Shown here piece by piece: positions 49,801-63,700 of a stretch of DNA of 64,000 nucleotides. Origin of the DNA: Bagarius yarrelli. Taxonomy: Eukaryota; Chordata; Actinopteri; Siluriformes; Sisoridae. The stretch covers positions 2,279,996 to 2,343,995 of the forward strand of contig VCAZ01000055.1 in NCBI GenBank assembly GCA_005784505.1, read 5' to 3'. The notes under the pieces are model-generated. The model saw nothing but the letters and a program-made list of their open reading frames with translations, did not search any database and was not told the origin of the DNA. Within the stretch, counting starts at the first letter, position 1. Every line of letters starts with the position of its first letter. A program made the position numbers and the translations under genes.

Positions 49801-52105
49801 AATTTCTGTTTGAAGAGTGTGTGTGGGTTGGGGGGGTATTTGTGTATTTTGCTGTAGCACAATTTTTCGCTCATTTAGAGTATAACATCTGACTGCATCA
49901 TAGATTTTATTATATAAAATATTCATATTTAATCCAAAAAAAATTTTGTGTAAATTAAATGTGTCCACTTTTCAACTGGAAACCAAACATGTTCCAGTTA
50001 TTCTTCAGCAGCTTACACTAGTATTTAACTAGTAAGCTAGGTTTTTATCATTAAAAATACATTTTAGCAGGTCATGAATGACCCAAGCTTATTTTTTCTG
50101 ATTCTGTGCTTAGATGTGTAGCTCAGACATTTAAAAAACCAGTGAATGATGCTGTATCAACAGTCATAATTCATATTTCCTGACCTTTGACCAAAAACCC
50201 CAAGAAAATGACCTTCACCTTGAAAATGACTTGTATTTACTTTAGGTACAGATAGTGATATCAAACCAACTTGGCGGCTTACGGCATGCTGTATATTTTA
50301 GTGAAGTTAAAAAGAATGTTAGCGATGGCCTTGCGGATGTGAATTCTTTCAGGTGGAGCGGCTTATTTACTCTCTAAACTTTCTAAAGGTCCTTCTCATC
50401 TATATGATGCACACACCTTGTACAGGTAGAGTTTTAACCCTTAGGGACTAAACTGCTTTACTTTCTGTTTTTTGTTTGGCTTTCATTAGTTTGATTGTTT
50501 GGACGTTGTATGTTAAGGTATGAATAACGTGTAGAATTTAGTGACGTCATGGATTGTTCTGTCATGCCACGCCCCTGCATGCATGCTATATTTGTTGGGG
50601 CATCTGGGCAAGTATTTGAATACTACTTGAATAATGCTTTGAAACATTTGAATGCAATGCCCCACCCTAGTGGTGGTTATGCTGAGTAAAGCACAAGCTG
50701 ATGTTGAATGAACTAAGGATTAACACCTGACACCTGAGAATCCTTTAGTTGGTATTTGTAGACTGCCAGTGACTCAGCTGTTTGGACAGCTTAAAGCCTA
50801 CACTAGGTGCCGAAACAGACAAGAGTCTTGATGTTGTTGTTCCATGTCCCATGGGAGCTGGTTGGTCAAACTAAGCAGTGCTGCAGGATCAGGGGAGCTT
50901 TGGCAAGGGCGGGGTGTAATAAGAGCTTTTAGGTAGGTGGATTCTTGTCTGTCTATTGTCTTTAACGTAAGCATCGTAGTAGCAAAGCAATGATAGGGTG
51001 AAAAATGTAGAAAGTTTGAAAATGCTTAAAAAAAGGCTTTATGGATTTATTTGCAGAGATTAAAAGGTTTTTAACGGCAGACCTGTGAAAAGCAAGGTTC
51101 AGGAACAATCAATCGAGCTGTGGGGATAGAAATAGAAATCAGAGCAGAAATCAGCATGGTTGAGTTTGGTGTTATCTCGCTTCGGTTGGATAAAGTTTTT
51201 TGTCTTTATAAGAATATTAATTAACTATCTGCTTAAGAATAAAGGAAGAATTGAAAAGGACCACGTTCTAAGCCTTGTGGGACACTAGTAGAGAATCTGC
51301 ATGGACCAGAAATGTAAATACAAATAAACAATCAAACTGAAACACTGGCCAGTACAGACCAATCAGAGCAAAGAATTTATCAGAGCCATACGAATGTGTT
51401 TTCTAGACACAGACCTGTATATTGTCTATGTATTAATTTTGTGTGGACGTTTAGGTGTAGAATATGTTGTAAATCAGTTTGCATGGTTTGTTTAAGTGTT
51501 CCAGAGTTTGCATTAGTGTGTCTAAATGCAAAGCTTTAGTAAATAAAGGCAAAGTGAAGACAGTTAGTGCTTGTAGTAGAAGGTTTATTGTAAACAACCT
51601 TTTTAAAGAAAAAGTGAACCTTTTATTGTTTCATATGTTTCTGCACAAATTTGTCATGAATCTGATCTTTATCTAAGTTTAGACAAGTGCGTAAATAATT
51701 TCAAAAAAGTAGACTCATGAACAGAAATTTTAGCCAGTTCCTATAATGCCTTCAAATCTCTGGCTGTCTTTCTGGTGTGATTTTTTTTTATCTTATTGAT
51801 AAGTCTTTATTGTGTTCTTGAGATCATTCTGACCAGTTGCCCAGTTTTTGTTAGAGTAGCCACAATCCCAAAGTGTCCCCAAATGTAGTTTGTCTAACTA
51901 TACATCAAAGTTTGAGTATTTTTTTCTATCAGTATTTTTTTTATTTTAGGCACCTTACCTGACAAATTTATGCAAAAACCATGAAATTCAAAAGGTTCAC
52001 ATTCTTCCTGATTGGTTTTCCGGAATGTAACCCCTATCGTAAGTTGAGGGTTGTATGTATGTATGTATGTATGTATGTATGTATGTATGTATGTATGTAT
52101 GTATG

Positions 52106-52156
<51 letters not shown>

Positions 52157-52549
52157 GTATGTATGTATGTATGTATGTGTATATGTATATGTATTGGGGC
52201 TGTACATTATTAGAAAAAAAACTGACACTACAATATGTACATTTACATTTATAGCATTTGGCAGACGCCCTTATCCAGACCAACTTGCATTTATCTCTTC
52301 TTATACAACTGAGCAATTGGGGCTTAAAGATGTGGTACCTTGGTGGTGCTGGGAATTGAACCCCGGTGTTCCAGGTATCAGTCCAACACCTTAACCACTT
52401 AACCAATAGAACAAGAATGTAAATTAAATAAACATTGTTTTATTGTTTTCTGGAGTGAAATTAAGTACAATTAATCTTTGGTAAAGCTATAAAAGTTATT
52501 GTTACTTTGCGTTTTAGATGCTGAAAGGATATATTGTGTGTATATTATA

Positions 52550-52610
<61 letters not shown>

Positions 52611-55600
52611 ATAAATGCAGTGTATTCCAATAAAATCAATTATTCTTTCATATTATACTTAAAGTAAATACAGACTAAAATACAGCAGGATATTGAAAAA
52701 CTTGTGTGTGTTTTACAGTATATGTTGTGAGGTGAGAAGATATGTGACTAGAAACTTTCCCCTAGTTAAGTTATTGCCTCTTTTACCCCGGTGCCTTTTT
52801 ACAGCACCAGACTGCCCTTTGCTCCCGGATAAAGCGGTGATTGATATCAGCTCTGAGTCAGAGTAAAGTTTCCACAGGAATGAATAACACAGAGGCAAGT
52901 GACCCGACTGGTATTAAATGTATGTGAACTGTACGCTAAAGTTTAGTCAGCTGAACATGACTTTCATGTTAATGGAACATCCGATAGGACAGCGTGGGCT
53001 GTTGTAAATACAGAAAGTTTGAAAAGTAAAGAAGGTCAGTTAGAGCATTGATTCACACTTATTCAAGTGTTTTTTCACAGGGCATATGAATAATTTACAC
53101 CAAAATAATTTACATAAGCCGAAGTTTACAGTCATGTTGGGAGAACCAACCATGGCATTCATCATAGTTTTAAATTAACGGTGCAGTAGGTAACTGTAGC
53201 TTGATAGCACTTAACTGTATGTTTGTTGCTACATCAAAACACCACTACAGTACATCATGTCATTATACAGTTAGAATACCTTGGTGTTACAGTTAGTAAC
53301 AATACTAAAATACCAAATATAATAATATTACCCGATTTCTACACTGCTACTGGATTTAAACTGAATTATAAAGTTTAATTACATAAAAAATGAGTTACTA
53401 TCAAAACACACCAAAATCCAATCACACCATATTCCTACCTGTAACCATGACATCATTTTTCAGACCCTTTGACTCCTGTAGTCGACTCCAGAGTGGAAAC
53501 ACACACACACACACACACACATTAATTCAAGTTTTCATATAAGTATTTTGATTTAGAATTTTTTCTGCAGTATGGGAACATGCTAATGTCGTATCCTGTG
53601 GAAAAAAAGTGTGAAAGGTTACCTTTTTATATTCATTTTAGTCATTTTAGTGCTCTGCTGTTTACAAATGGTCGTCTTTATGCAGGACTTTGTATTGGTG
53701 TAAAAATCTTTGTGTGAAATGAATTAAAAGTAATAAATGCTGTGTTAGTGTCGATTATTTATTTTGAGATTTTTTTAAACTTATTTTTAAATTTCTAGTT
53801 AATTTTAGTTAATGAATCGTGAACCAACATGAATGATGGATGTTTTAGTTTGAATAATAGTCTTTAATTGACTTTAATAATTTTTAAAATGGCTAATACT
53901 TTATTTTGACCTTTTTTTCGGTTCATTACTGGTTTTTATTTTTGTAATAAAGTTAAGCATTATTTTAGTCTTCTGTTAGTTAAAATGGATACTAAATAAA
54001 TAAATAAATAAATAAATATCAATCGATTAATCAGCAAGTCCGCTTTTACCATGCAGTCAGTATCTAAATAATCCAGTATGATTAGATCTCTATGAATAAT
54101 TAACATCACAATCTGGGTTTGAATTCTCACACAGCTACAAATATTAAAGCAGTAAACAGATTAGTGACAAATGTCCAAGAAGAATAAATTAAAAACAAAT
54201 AACCTTCACGTTGACTTTACTGATGTTTAACTGTTATTGCATTTTCTGTGTGTGCAGGAGCTAAGAAAAGAACCAAAAGAGGAAACGAAGGAAGTAAAGG
54301 AAGTGAAAGAGGTGAAGGAGATGAAGGAAGAGGCACAGGCACCACGAAGGTCATCAGGAAACGTGGCCAGTCTGGTGCAGAGGATCAGCACTTATGGGAT
54401 TCCAGCAGGAGGTCTGGGTTTCCAGCCTCGAACCTCCAAAAGGAGTGAGTCTGCAGTACATATGAACATAAAAAAAATATAAACGTTAAATATATTTAAA
54501 AGCTATGATAAGTTTATTTTTGTTTTCTTGCACAAAAGGACGAGTAGAGCTTTCATGTAGGTGTTTAGTTCCAACAAAATAGTTAATGATTACAAATCTG
54601 TTTTTCTACTGCCTGTCTACAAACTTTGAAAGATATTTTTTTATTAGTATCGATTAGGGCTGCAACAAACAATTATTTTAATAGTGGATTATTATTAAAA
54701 CAATTAATCTGCAATTATTCCATTTTATGTAATAGTTAAAACTGAAATTACTTCAGATTTTGAAGAGGTGTTTAATATGACAGCAGTTATTTTACTGATT
54801 ATTTAATATACTACTATTAAATATTTGGCTTTTTAAAATAAGTTAAAAGTTGAAATGTTATATTCTACCTTATCAAAAAAAACAAGCAAATCGCTAACTT
54901 ACAATGTCAAGTGTTAGTGTCATTTCTACTTAATTTATTTATTTACCTGTTAATTAATTAATCATTTCATTCATTCATTTGTTTTTGGTTTTTTTTCATT
55001 AACTACATACTACTAAGATTAACCCTCATTGAGCTCCACACTAACTGGAGAACAAACAATGTCCCCTCTGCTGGACAAACTAAGTAATTACATCCTTTTA
55101 AGCATTTTTTTCTGCATTCTGTAAGTTCAAATTGGTGAAATGAGCGGTATCTTCTAGGGTTACTCCATAAGGAGGCAAACTAAGTTTGTGAGACGATTTG
55201 TATGTCTGAATCATTAGTATGTGAATTACAGTATATAAAAAGATCCTGCATGACCTACTGCTCCTGCCCGGATTCTAAGGTACACATACGATGGACACTT
55301 TACTATCTCACGACCCTAAAGCGGAGGAAAGCGGTGGCGCCGCACTTTTCAAGTAGCTATAATTGTTTAAAAAAACAAAAAAACATTGTTAATCGTAGTT
55401 ACATTTCACTCATTTTAGAGCATTCAAGTTAAACATTATCCAAATGTAAACTCTCACTGCTATGACGTCGTATGTCATGTGACAATATCAACATGGCGGA
55501 TAAGTACGTCACAATTTCATTCATACATAACCATACTACATAGAACATACTTTTTTTTAACAGTCAGGCAGTGCAGACTTACTGAATTGTACTTTAGTAT

Positions 55601-58600
55601 GCGATTTCAGACAACCCTCCAGCATATTTCTCAATTGTTATCTTCTGTGTAAGCCCCGAATTTCAGTACTGTGCTACAGCGCCACATTAAGTGAACTGCG
55701 CTACTTATGCTCTTACTTTAACTCAAATGACTATACAATGAAATAGGGCAACGATTTTATTGTCAAAAATGACTAATTGTTTTTGCCATAGTGAAGATAT
55801 AAGTTCAAGTTAATTATAAAACAAACAGCACAAATCTTCTCAGGGGTTCCAATCACTTTTCCAATCCTCTCACGGGTTCCACTGAACACTGTAGCTGATT
55901 GACTGCATAAAAACTAAAGAACTTTATACTAAAGAAGACAGACATGTTTTCCCTCAGGAAATGCAAATTATATGAAAAAATGTGCCCTGACAGGTTATAA
56001 GGTGTGTATGTGTGTGTGTGTGTGTGTGTGTGAAAACCAGCTCCTGAGCAGTATTCAGGGAGGATTGACTCCTTTATTTCTGTTTGGTTAAACTGTTCAA
56101 GCCAGGTTTTATCTGTGTGTTTTTGTGTGTGTGTTTGCTGCAGAACCGAAGAAACGACAGTGCAAAGTTTTGTTCGAGTATGTGCCGCAGAACGAGGACG
56201 AGTTGGAGCTGAAGGTGGGCGAAATCATTGAAATTTCTGAGGAGGTACGAGACACGTTGTTCTTCATACACACACTCCAATTATTTACATAGTCTGTAGA
56301 ATTTCAACATAAAACATAATGAGTCATAGAACAACACAATTAAAATAATCACATAATTTGTGAACGCAGATGCTTCAAACAGACAGTAGGAAAAATGTTA
56401 TTAATAGATAAATATGAAGTTCCTTAATTCAGTATGTGAAGGTATATCAGTTCAGTGTGTGTGTGTGTGCTTGTGTGTGTTTAGGTAGAGGAAGGCTGGT
56501 GGAGTGGGATCATGAACGGAAAATCTGGCCTCTTTCCCTCCAACTTTGTCAAAGAAATAGAGACAAGTGAGGACGGCGAGAGCAGCGAGGTTCCCGATGA
56601 GTCAGGTATCTGTGTACAGTCTAGACTTCTCCTCCATGAGGGCAGGTCAGGACAGGCCTCAGAGCGGGCATGTGTTAAACTACGGCACACATACACTCCG
56701 CAGTCTTGTATGTGACTCTGTGATTTCCAGAGTTTCTTGCATGAAGGCAAGCTGTATAATAACACACACTCACACACCAACGTTATAAGAGACATCTACA
56801 GGTTGAAGCGTTTAAATATTTAGCCGGTTGTTCAGTGTAATGCGTTAAATCATTTGGCTGCAGAATCATTAAGATCTGTACAATATTAGGGGGCAGGGTG
56901 GCTCAAATGGTTAAGGTGCTGCGTTGTTAATCTGAAGACCAGAAACACCTGGGTTCAAGCCCCACCTCCGGCAAGTCAACCACTGCTGGGTCCTTGAGCA
57001 AGACCCTTAACCCTTCCTGCTCCAGGGGCGCTGTATCATAGCTGACCCTGCGCTCTGACCCCCAACTTACTAAGATGCAATATGCGAAAAATGCATTTCA
57101 TTGGCTCTGTACATGTACCTTGCACAATGACAATGAATTGAATATACTTATACTATATTGTCTTTGCAATCAGGTGATTCCGATTTCTTCCTAAATTGTT
57201 TTTGGTCATTGGCCTTATCTCTGATGAAGACAAGTCAGTCTACAGGCTTGAGATAGACCGTCTGGTGTCATGGTGCAGCTTTCCCAATCTGGAGCTCAAC
57301 AATCTCAAGACTGGAAATGGTAGTAGATTTCAGAAAAAGACCCAGCCCTCCCTTACCACGATCACCCTCCACAACAATGGTGTCCCTTGTTGAGTCCTTC
57401 TGCTTTCTGGGTACCATCCTCACTAGCGGTGCAACTGATCGCAGTTGATCTGTGATCCGTATGGGTTACAACCCATGGTTTGGCTCGCACTTGGCCCTCA
57501 GGTTAATTGCTACTTTTTAAACATGCGGATTTTTATTTTGAAGATTGCAGCATAAAAGGCAATTTTACTGCTGGATATTAGTAATTTCGTAACTAACCGA
57601 GCAGTCCTGTTCACATGAACAGTGTGAACCATGACCAATGTTTCTTAGTTAATGATGGTTAGCCAAGGAGCAGAAAAGATTGAAAAGCATTTTTGTTTTA
57701 CGGGCTAAAGAGATAAGCTCATCTATCAGAAAGTTTATCGTGGGAGATGAGAAGTCCGGTGCTACAGACACAACCCCTCTATAAGATTCACACAAGAGTG
57801 GAAGGTAAAGAGGCACAATATAAATATCTTGGTGACCACAGATAATGCCAAGTAAATACAGTGACAGAAGCTCAACTGGACACTTCGGTTTTAAGTGAAA
57901 GGCTGTTCTTCACAGCAGGTGGCAGAGTGACTGCTAAGATGTCCTCATCTTTTTTTTCTTAAAAAAATATCATTATAGGTTTAGGTCTTAGGTTGTTTAG
58001 GCTGTTTTCAGGTCTTAGGTTGTTTTACATGTTACACTTTAATGACTGAGGGGTGAATATTTTATTTAAAAGTTGGTAATTTATTTAATTCATTGTTGCT
58101 GAAACTGTAGGTGCCATATGGTTATTTTTATTAAAATCAAAGTTATTTGATGTAAATTTTCTTGTAATAAATGCAAAGCAAATTATATTTGTCTTGCCCC
58201 TCAAAAACTGTAATGTGATCCCAACCATAAGTTTTATAATCCGTTGCACCACTAACAATCACCCAGAAGGTTAAATAGAAGCAGAACATCAGCTCCCTAT
58301 CCATACTTTTTGTGGTCAGTCTGTGGTGTGTGTCATTCTCTCTGCGGTGAAGGTGATTGGCTGCAGCCTTTCATCTCTCCAGGAAATAAACACCTGCAGG
58401 ACCCAGAGACATGCAATGAGTTTCTTTCCCACTGCAGTCAGCCTTTTGGTGTTTATAACACAATCTCCATATTTAGCATTCATTGTAATTGTGTATATAT
58501 CTGTTTATTATTTTGCCTTTCTTATATTTGTATTTTTCTATTTTTTTAATTGTGTCTGCACCAAGCCAAATTCTTTATTGTACCTGGATAAAACTTTTTT

Positions 58601-58644
58601 CAGCTTTCCGAACACTCTTTAGACGTGTATGCTAACATGGTTGT

Positions 58645-58684
<40 letters not shown>

Positions 58685-60737
58685 ACATAAAAGACGAGGT
58701 CGCCAGTCCGCTTTCCCCTGGAAATGGGGTCATTGCTCAGCCTAAAAAGATCAAAGGTGTTGGCTTTGGTAACATTTTTCGTGAAGGTTCGGTGAAGCTG
58801 AAACCACGCTTGTCTGAATCAGACGACAAGAAAGAAAAAGTAAGATTTAAATTCACAGCACTTTATCCAGATGAAAAAACCCTAATCTATCATGATGACA
58901 TTGCAGTGTGATAGGAATATATTGCAGTTTCCTTCATATAATCTGTGAAATAAATTGAATGGTGGTGTTTTTGACAAACCAATCACAAGTTATGATTAAT
59001 TCATGATGAATCATGAATTGTTTCCTTGTGCACTTATCAACTAAAGTGTGCCCTTTCCCCACAGTGAAACATTGATTTCAAAAATAGTTTTTAATCATTT
59101 TGAAGGCTTATTTGGTCTAAAGAGCAAAAAGGCTCTAAACTCTGAACTGCTTTATGTTCAGTTGTATGTTAATGTGGGAAATATGTTAGTGTGGGGAAGG
59201 TGGCTCACTGTTGGATCCAGGACTCACAAAATGGCTAGTCAAACATTTTCCAATTGGCTACCAAAATGTCCCCCCGTTCTGCCCATTGGGTATCTCATAG
59301 GAAGGAAAAATATATTTCAGTGCTTAAAAATAAGGTTAAAGCGCGCTCCCAGGACTGATTTTACACTGTATCAGTCAGTGACTCTTCGGATCTGTTGAGC
59401 ATAAAGTCAGTCATTGCTGTCCTCACAGCAGGTTTAAACATGTGATAGAGACACACACCTGCACAATAGAGGGAATTAGAGAAATCACAGATATCTGAAA
59501 TATAGAATATTCTGTTAGAACCAAATATTTATTTGCAGTAAAATGTTTATCTTTAACGGTTAATCAGATAAAAATTTCCTATATGTATTTTATTCATGTT
59601 GAAAAAAATTCCTTGTCATTAAACTTTGGGCAGTGGACAGTCTGATTGTGACTGAACAGTTGGGTTTTGTTTTGTTCTTGTGTGAGTGTGCGGGATTGTG
59701 CAGCAGTAATTTAAGATGTGAGGGTTCATCAAGTTAATTCTACATTAAATAAATAAAGTCAAACTGTTTACTGTATTAATCTTTCTTAAACAGCTTCTTC
59801 TTCTCCTTTCAGCTGTTCCCTTTTATGGGTTGCCACAGCCAATTCTCCACCTAACCCTATTCTCTACATCCTCTTCACTCACATCTACTAACTTCATGTC
59901 CTCATTTATTGCATACATATACCTCGTCTTTGGTCTTCCTCTTGCCTTCTGCCTGGTAGCTTCATTTCTAACATCCTCCCATCATTATATTCACTATCCC
60001 TCCTCTGTACATGTCCAAACCACCTTAATCTGGCTTTCCTGACTTTCTCCCCAAAACATCTAACATGAGCCACCCCCTAATGAACTTGTTCCTAATCCTG
60101 TCCAACCTTGTAAATCGCAAGGAAAACCGCGACATCTTCAGCTCTGCTACTTCCAGCTCTGACACCTGTTTCTTCCTCAGTGCCACTGTCTCTAAACCAT
60201 ACATCATAGCTGCTCTCACCACTGTCTTGTACATCTTCCCCTTAATTCTAGCTGATATTCTCCTGTCACACATCACTCCTGACACGTTTCTCCACCCATT
60301 TCAACCTGCCTGTACTCGCTTCTTCACCTCTTTTACACCCTCTTCATTGCTCTGGACTGTTGACCCCAAAGTACTTAATTTCCTGTACCCTTTTTACCTC
60401 TTCACCCTGTAATCTCACTGTTCCACTTCCCTACCTTTCATTCAGACACATTTACTCTGTCTTGCTACGATTGACTTTCATTCCTTTTCTCAACATTCAG
60501 CATCCCTATTCTCAGTCCTACACTCTTGCCCTTCCTCCTTTTTTCGTCTATTAACACACCCTTTCCTTCAATTTATGCTGGCACCCTGAATGTCAACTGC
60601 ACCGGTGAAATTATGACTGATGATTCGCATATTTAGATTGGGCAAAGTTTTACGTCGAATCCCCTTCCTGACGCAACCCTCTCTATTTATCCAGGCTTGG
60701 GACTGGCACTTAATAATGAATTGTAAAATTCTCTCTC

Positions 60738-60786
<49 letters not shown>

Positions 60787-63700
60787 TTCTCTCTTTCTTG
60801 TCTGTTGTTATATTTCTATAGTTATTGTTATAGTAAACAAACTTGTGCGCCTCTTTATTTGCAGCCTGTCTCTCCGTTACCCTCGGCCCCTAAACCCCTT
60901 CCAGTAAATTCTGCGCTCGACACTCACAAGATGGAGAAAGATTCCGAGAGTCGAGGTAAAGGTGAGAATCTCGCTATTCCCCAGACTGCAGCTGTGATTA
61001 AAGTGTTTCTGTGGATGGATTAAACAATAGCATTTATTATAAATTTTGTTTGTATAGTATTCTAAGTAAAGTTGTAAACAGACAAAAAAAAAAAATCAGA
61101 TAAATTTACCAGCACCACCAAGCCACTATTGTGGGCCCCTAAGCAAGGCCCTTAACCCCCAATTGCTCAGTTGTATAAAAGATATAACTGTAATTCGTGC
61201 CGGATAAGAACAGCTGCCAAATTCTGTAAATGTAAATTTTATGTAATTTACATCAAAATTCACCAAGATGGACATTTTTTTTTAGATTAGTGTGCCTGCG
61301 CGTGTGTGTGGGGAGGAATTTACACTGCATGTGGAGGTGTGTGTCCTCAATAGCACTTCGGTGCTCTGTGTGTGTGATTGAGAAAAAAATCAGTGTAGAA
61401 ATTTAAATCAAATTACATAAGTTCCCAGTTTTACATTCTGTAAATTCCCACTTCATTCCCATTAGTTCCAATGTAAAATTTCCAGCTTTGAAAATAAATT
61501 TCCAGAATTTTGCAACTCTAGTTCTAATAATGAACATTTTATAAAGCAGCTTTAATGAAAGATAACAATTCAAAAGCCAGTTAAAATTTGGCAATTTAAA
61601 TTTATTCTTATTGATTAAACCTCCTGTGAGGATATAAGGAAGAAACCTTAGAGGGAAGAGACTAAAGATTAAACTTTCTAAACCATCTTTGTGACAGCAG
61701 AGTGTGTATAATTATAGATAATGTCCTGAATACATGCATCTGTTTTAAACAGAACTTTTTATCAGGATAGTTTTCAAGTTGATTGAAGATTTAACCCCAT
61801 TTTTTTTTTTATTGCTGAAGACCAACCGAGCAGGTCAACAGCAGCTTGGCGTTCAGAGCATCATAATTTAAATAGTTGAAGAGTATCTTTAAATTTTGAC
61901 TGTCTGAGTGTTCATTAAGTTTGTTGTTTTTTCTTGTTGTACAGTTAATTTGTGTGGATTAATAACCTACTGATAAAATATAGAGTCCAGTTATGCTGAA
62001 GATTTCTCTCCGCCCACAGTAAAGGAATACTGCAAGGCCATCTATAATTATGAAGCTACGAACCAAGATGAGCTGGACCTCAAGGAGGGGGACATCGTTC
62101 ATCTGTTGAGCAAGGTAAGACTGATCAAATGCCTAAGCTTCTGCTCAATGTTCCTCCACCACAACCACCTTCCTCTGATTGATTTTTTTGATCTTTGCAA
62201 CTGTATGAGTGGTTTGACCCACTTTCATGAGATCATTGATTGGTTTGGCCCCTCTTCATGACATCGTTGATTGGTTTGGCCCACTCTTCATGACATCATT
62301 GATTGGTTTGACCCACTTTCATGAGATCATTGATTGGTTTGGCCCCTCTTCATGACATCGTTGATTGGTTTGGCCCACTCTTCATGACATCATTAAGTGA
62401 TCTGACCCACTCTTAATGGCATCATTGAGTGGTTTGGCCCACTCTTTATGGCATCATTGAGTGGTTTGGCCCACAGTTTTTGTTGCTCAGCTCTTTCAGA
62501 TTCCTCCAAAGCTGGGTTAATGTCTGGACTCTGCGCTGCTGTGTAAATCTCTGGATGATAAGTGACCCGGTTGATAGACAGAGCTCTGTTGGTGAACGTT
62601 GTGTGCTGTATGTTTCAGGATACAGGTGAACCGGGCTGGTGGAGAGGGGGACTGAACGGCAGAGAGGGAGTGTTTCCTGATAACTTTGTGGTGCTGGTTT
62701 CTGAATCAGAGGTAAAGTGAGAATAGGATTGATAATAATAGTCTTGGTTATTGCAGGTACCATAAAAACTGTTGTGGCCTTTTTGTTCCAAACCAGGCTT
62801 TCGTCCCTGCCGTAATATGAGATCATTCTTCGCTCTGCAGTTTTAAACAGTCATATAAGTCAACTTATTTTGGTGGAAAAGTTTTTCACTAAAAAATTTC
62901 TTTTAGCATTAATAAATTTAGGCTAGTTTACATAAAGAATTCAGTTCCATTTACAATTAATTTAAAATGAAAATTCTCTATGTAAACATCTCAACCGGAA
63001 AAAGAAATTCCCAAACCAAGTAAAATTTGAATCGTGTTGTGAGAGGTGAAATAAACATTTTCATTTCCTTCAATAAGGAAATATTTCAGATTTCAAATTG
63101 TACAGATGGTATTTACCCACGATTGAGTAAGCAGGAAAAAAACACATGGATAATTGATATTTTCCGATAGGTTTCAGGACTTATTTAAATGAAATAAATC
63201 AGATATGAATCGGATTCATACATTAGCGTCTGTCATGTAAACAGACAGATCAGTTTTTTACCTGGTAATGTAAGTCAAACGTCAACTTAACTGTTTTTGG
63301 ATATTTATTAATTTTGTTCAATTCAAGTCTGTAAACATTAAAAACAAAGGATATTTAGAACTTAGCGATCAATGCTACAATCATAAAGGCTGTTTTTTTT
63401 CTCTCGTCCTAAAAAGATCATTGCTTTTCTGACTTTGAATATGATGCGGAAACAAATACCGAATAATCAATTTGTCTTCGTTCATTGCGTCTGTTGATTA
63501 TTGTGCTGTTTTTTCTTTTTTTTCCCAGTCATTATGTCTACATTGGGTTGTTTTTCTGTGTGTAGTGTAAATGCAGATACGGATCAGTTTTAAAAGATGA
63601 TGTAAGCGGGTCGAACTGGGCATTAGGATCTGCAGTGTAAATGCAGCCTTAGTCAGTCTGATGTTAAGGCCGTCACACACTTTTTTGATTTGATGTCAGT

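Larger units (their letters stand above)
49048..54257 (+). other. cd2ap: CD2AP intron 2
   Basis: Phase-0 intron of 5210 bases. It holds a CACT/TCAC array (49158-49510), a GTAT/CTAT microsatellite (52051-52190), a SINE (52236-52402), a TA run (52552-52605), a CA run (53500-53520) and an ATAA run (53994-54017). The remaining AT-rich stretches 49511-52050 and 52606-53499 show nothing recognisable. Confidence 0.85.
56606..58684 (+). other. cd2ap: CD2AP intron 5
   Basis: Phase-1 intron of 2079 bases, mostly mobile DNA: SINE (56888-57140), LINE fragment (57190-57423 and 58255-58600) split by a hAT-like element (57424-58254), then a TG run to the acceptor (58648-58680). Intron 4 (56245-56484) is only 240 bases and featureless apart from a TG run. 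Confidence 0.85.
58840..60864 (+). other. cd2ap: CD2AP intron 6
   Basis: Phase-0 intron of 2025 bases. It contains the internally deleted RTE LINE (59796-60712) and a CT run (60731-60792). The part 58840-59795 shows nothing recognisable. Confidence 0.85.

Noticed and set aside
52051..52394. Frames rich in MYVC and IYLS
   Set aside because: Translations of a GTAT/CTAT microsatellite running into a SINE.
55202..55432. 76-codon plus-strand frame in CD2AP intron 3
   Set aside because: No splice sites or family resemblance; consistent with chance in AT-rich intron DNA.
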